From NCBI GenBank assembly GCA_036004685.1, contig DASYRE010000062.1, positions 1-64,000 of the forward strand: a DNA stretch of 64,000 bases, in the 5' to 3' direction. The notes under the pieces are model-generated. The model was not told the origin of the DNA, did no database searches, and saw nothing but the letters and a program-made list of their open reading frames with translations. Numbering within the stretch: position 1 is the first letter of the stretch; every line of letters starts with the position of its first letter. This DNA is from Candidatus Polarisedimenticolia bacterium (lineage in GTDB: Bacteria; Acidobacteriota; Polarisedimenticolia; Gp22-AA2; AA152). Shown here piece after piece: positions 62,718 through 64,000 of the stretch. The position numbers and the translations under genes are program-made.

Positions 62718-63599
62718 TCAAGCGGCGAAGGGACGGCATCGCCGGCAAGGCCGGAACCCCCCCTTGACCGCTTCCCGGACTCCGTGGAACACGACTCGAT
62801 TCTTGTCGCGAATCCGTCGCGCGTCGCGGCAGGTCGGCACGCAGGCGACCCGCGTGGTCCGGGAGCCGATGAAGCGTATCTGCTCCCGCGCCAGACGTTC
62901 GAGCCGCTCGACGTCGACTCCTTCCCGTGCGAGCAAGGCACGCTTGGCGTCGCCCCCGAACCCGTACCGGCCCACGCCTCCCTGGGCCGGAACGATTCGA
63001 TGGCATGGCACGAGGAAAGGGACGAAGTTTCGGGCCACCACGTTGGCAACGGCCCGGACGGCCTTCGGCCGGCCAATCTCCTGCGCCAGCCACGAGTAGG
63101 ATCTCACCTCCCCGTGCGGGACGCGCAGCAAGGCCTTGAGCACTTCCTCCTCGAGCTTGCCGATCTCTCCGAAGTCCACCGCGGGCCTGGCGGTTCCCCC
63201 GCCCGCGAGAGCCGCGACGACCTGGTCCCGCAGGGTTTTGGGAAGGCTCCGGCGGGTCAGGGATCGTCCGTGGCGCCTCGCGTACCGGGTTCGGAATTCC
63301 TCCTCGGGGCCGGACGGATGGATCATGCGGATTCCTCGATCCGAGAACGCCACCCAGACGGCGGGCTGCGTCTCGGTGACGCGGTCGAGCCCATCCGCGA
63401 TGGCGTTCGACTCCCGAAGGGAACGGGGAACGGCGGGAGCGAGAGCCTTCACGGCTCGCGCCAGGCGCTCCACGTCTCCCAGCGACTCGTCGCAGCTGCG
63501 ACAGGTTCGCAGGTGCTCATGGACCTCCCCCTGCTCCGCCGGTTTCAGCTCCCCGGTCCGCAGCGCGTCGATTTTGATCAAGGCCGCCCTACATCGCAT
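62718..63599 (-). CDS. Anti-sigma zinc domain fused to alkylguanine-DNA alkyltransferase and Ada zinc domain
   Basis: The 293-aa protein has three domains. Residues 1-40 form a zinc-binding anti-sigma domain (ZAS) with Cys3 and H29-x3-C33-x2-C36. Residues about 78-225 form an O6-alkylguanine-DNA alkyltransferase with nucleophile Cys199 in PCHRIVP and Arg182 near ANVVARNF. Residues 240-293 form an Ada-type methylphosphotriester domain with C253-x3-C257-x27-C285-x2-C288, the Ada ligand set. There is no transmembrane helix. Its ATG at 63599 overlaps the sigma factor stop by 11 nt. Family functions are established; that alkylation of the Cys releases the sigma factor is inference. Confidence 0.93.
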   Translation of the reverse strand: MRCRAALIKIDALRTGELKPAEQGEVHEHLRTCRSCDESLGDVERLARAVKALAPAVPRSLRESNAIADGLDRVTETQPAVWVAFSDRGIRMIHPSGPEEEFRTRYARRHGRSLTRRSLPKTLRDQVVAALAGGGTARPAVDFGEIGKLEEEVLKALLRVPHGEVRSYSWLAQEIGRPKAVRAVANVVARNFVPFLVPCHRIVPAQGGVGRYGFGGDAKRALLAREGVDVERLERLAREQIRFIGSRTTRVACVPTCRDARRIRDKNRVVFHGVREAVKGGFRPCRRCRPFAA

Positions 63600-64000
63600 A
63601 AGTGACTCCCTTCCTGTCCAACGCGTCCCGGAGCAGCTTGAGGGAGCGAAAGATCTTTCCCCGAAGCGACGCCTCCGTCGACCCCACCGTCTTGGCGATC
63701 TCCGCGTAGGACATTTCCTCCATGAACCGCAGCACAATCAACTCCCGCGCCTCGACCGGAAGCCGGGAAAGCGCCCCCCGAAGGAGATCGACCTCTTCCT
63801 GGCGCTCGAACTCGGTTCCGGCGGTCTTCACGAACGGTCCCATACGATTGTCGTCGAAGGCCTCCAGCGGCTGCTCCAGCTGGCGGCTCTTCGAGCGGCG
63901 CTTGTTCAGGCACAGATTGCGGACCATCCGAAACAACCATGGCCTCACCGCGAGGGACGCGCATTTCGACTCATCGTACTGGCGGCAGAGCGCCCGGTGC
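63589..64000 (-). CDS. ECF sigma factor, truncated by the window edge
   Basis: The C-terminal 137 codons are in the window and the start is beyond position 64000. Region 2 is seen as ALCRQYDESKCASLA then PWLFRMVRNLCLNKRRSK. Region 4 has the helix-turn-helix ALSRLPVEARELIVLRFMEE, MSYAEIAKTVGSTEASLRGK. The stop overlaps the start of the anti-sigma fusion gene, which would control it. The factor's own promoter cannot be seen. Confidence 0.92.
   Translation of the reverse strand, partial: HRALCRQYDESKCASLAVRPWLFRMVRNLCLNKRRSKSRQLEQPLEAFDDNRMGPFVKTAGTEFERQEEVDLLRGALSRLPVEARELIVLRFMEEMSYAEIAKTVGSTEASLRGKIFRSLKLLRDALDRKGVTYAM

Noticed and set aside
1-64000. CRISPR arrays, tRNA or rRNA genes
   Set aside because: No regularly spaced direct repeats and no tRNA-like GGTTCGA-type arms or rRNA blocks were seen by eye; short or divergent tRNAs could be missed without a covariance search.

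Overview
The window is GC-rich and gene-dense, with many GTG starts, ATGA-type overlaps and small operons on both strands. Several genes point to an uncultured soil or sediment Acidobacteriota-like bacterium. These are a large secreted VWFA-type protein of the kind common in Acidobacteria, a CRTAC1/UnbV FG-GAP lipoprotein, an ECF sigma factor beside a Ser/Thr kinase-TPR receptor, several small secreted Cys-rich proteins, and outer-membrane beta-barrels. The phylum is inferred from gene content, since no rRNA or ribosomal protein gene is present. No tRNA, CRISPR array, transposase or phage gene was recognised.

Layout. 1-5.6 kb: a palindromic non-coding element, then RNB ribonuclease, Tat-exported amidase, GT39-like transferase and a beta-barrel, all on the minus strand. 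5.7-11 kb: a second beta-barrel with terminator, secreted proteins, an AraC regulator, a small membrane protein and a rhomboid protease. 11.4-15.2 kb: a translationally coupled trio (YihY/BrkB, AsmA/DUF748-like, Gfo/Idh/MocA oxidoreductase). 15.6-22.3 kb: OmpA-like barrel, secreted propeller-like protein, MBL hydrolase, Hsp20, TPR protein and a secreted dockerin-like protein. 22.3-28.6 kb: Ser/Thr kinase-TPR receptor with ECF sigma, DUF3943 protein, and two small secreted Cys-rich proteins (one Kazal-like).

28.8-35.1 kb holds a compact class II lanthipeptide cluster: three paralogous precursors (lanA1-3), an intercistronic hairpin, the synthetase lanM and the peptidase-exporter lanT. 35.5-44.8 kb: two L,D-transpeptidases, a beta-helix protein, DUF1579 protein with an operator-like palindrome, OsmC, cupin, GlcG-like protein and a TPR-thioredoxin fusion. 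45-54.6 kb: secreted proteins, a GST, a frameshifted DUF1858-like gene, a hybrid histidine kinase interrupted by an in-frame TAA, a response regulator, the VWFA protein and an MBL hydrolase with a 3' frameshift. 54.7-58.5 kb: an arsenosugar pair (ArsS plus peroxidase-like protein) and a sulfur-trafficking operon (rhodanese-MBL, TusA, DsrE-like). 58.7-61.9 kb: an MFS transporter, an MscS channel and a secreted cupin.

The most novel-looking element is at the right edge (61,958-64,000, minus strand). There an ECF sigma factor overlaps a protein that joins an N-terminal zinc anti-sigma domain, an O6-alkylguanine-DNA alkyltransferase domain and a C-terminal Ada-type methylphosphotriester zinc domain. 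A SpoIIE-type phosphatase follows 10 nt later. It looks like an adaptive (alkylation) response in which the AraC output of Ada has been replaced by release of a sigma factor.
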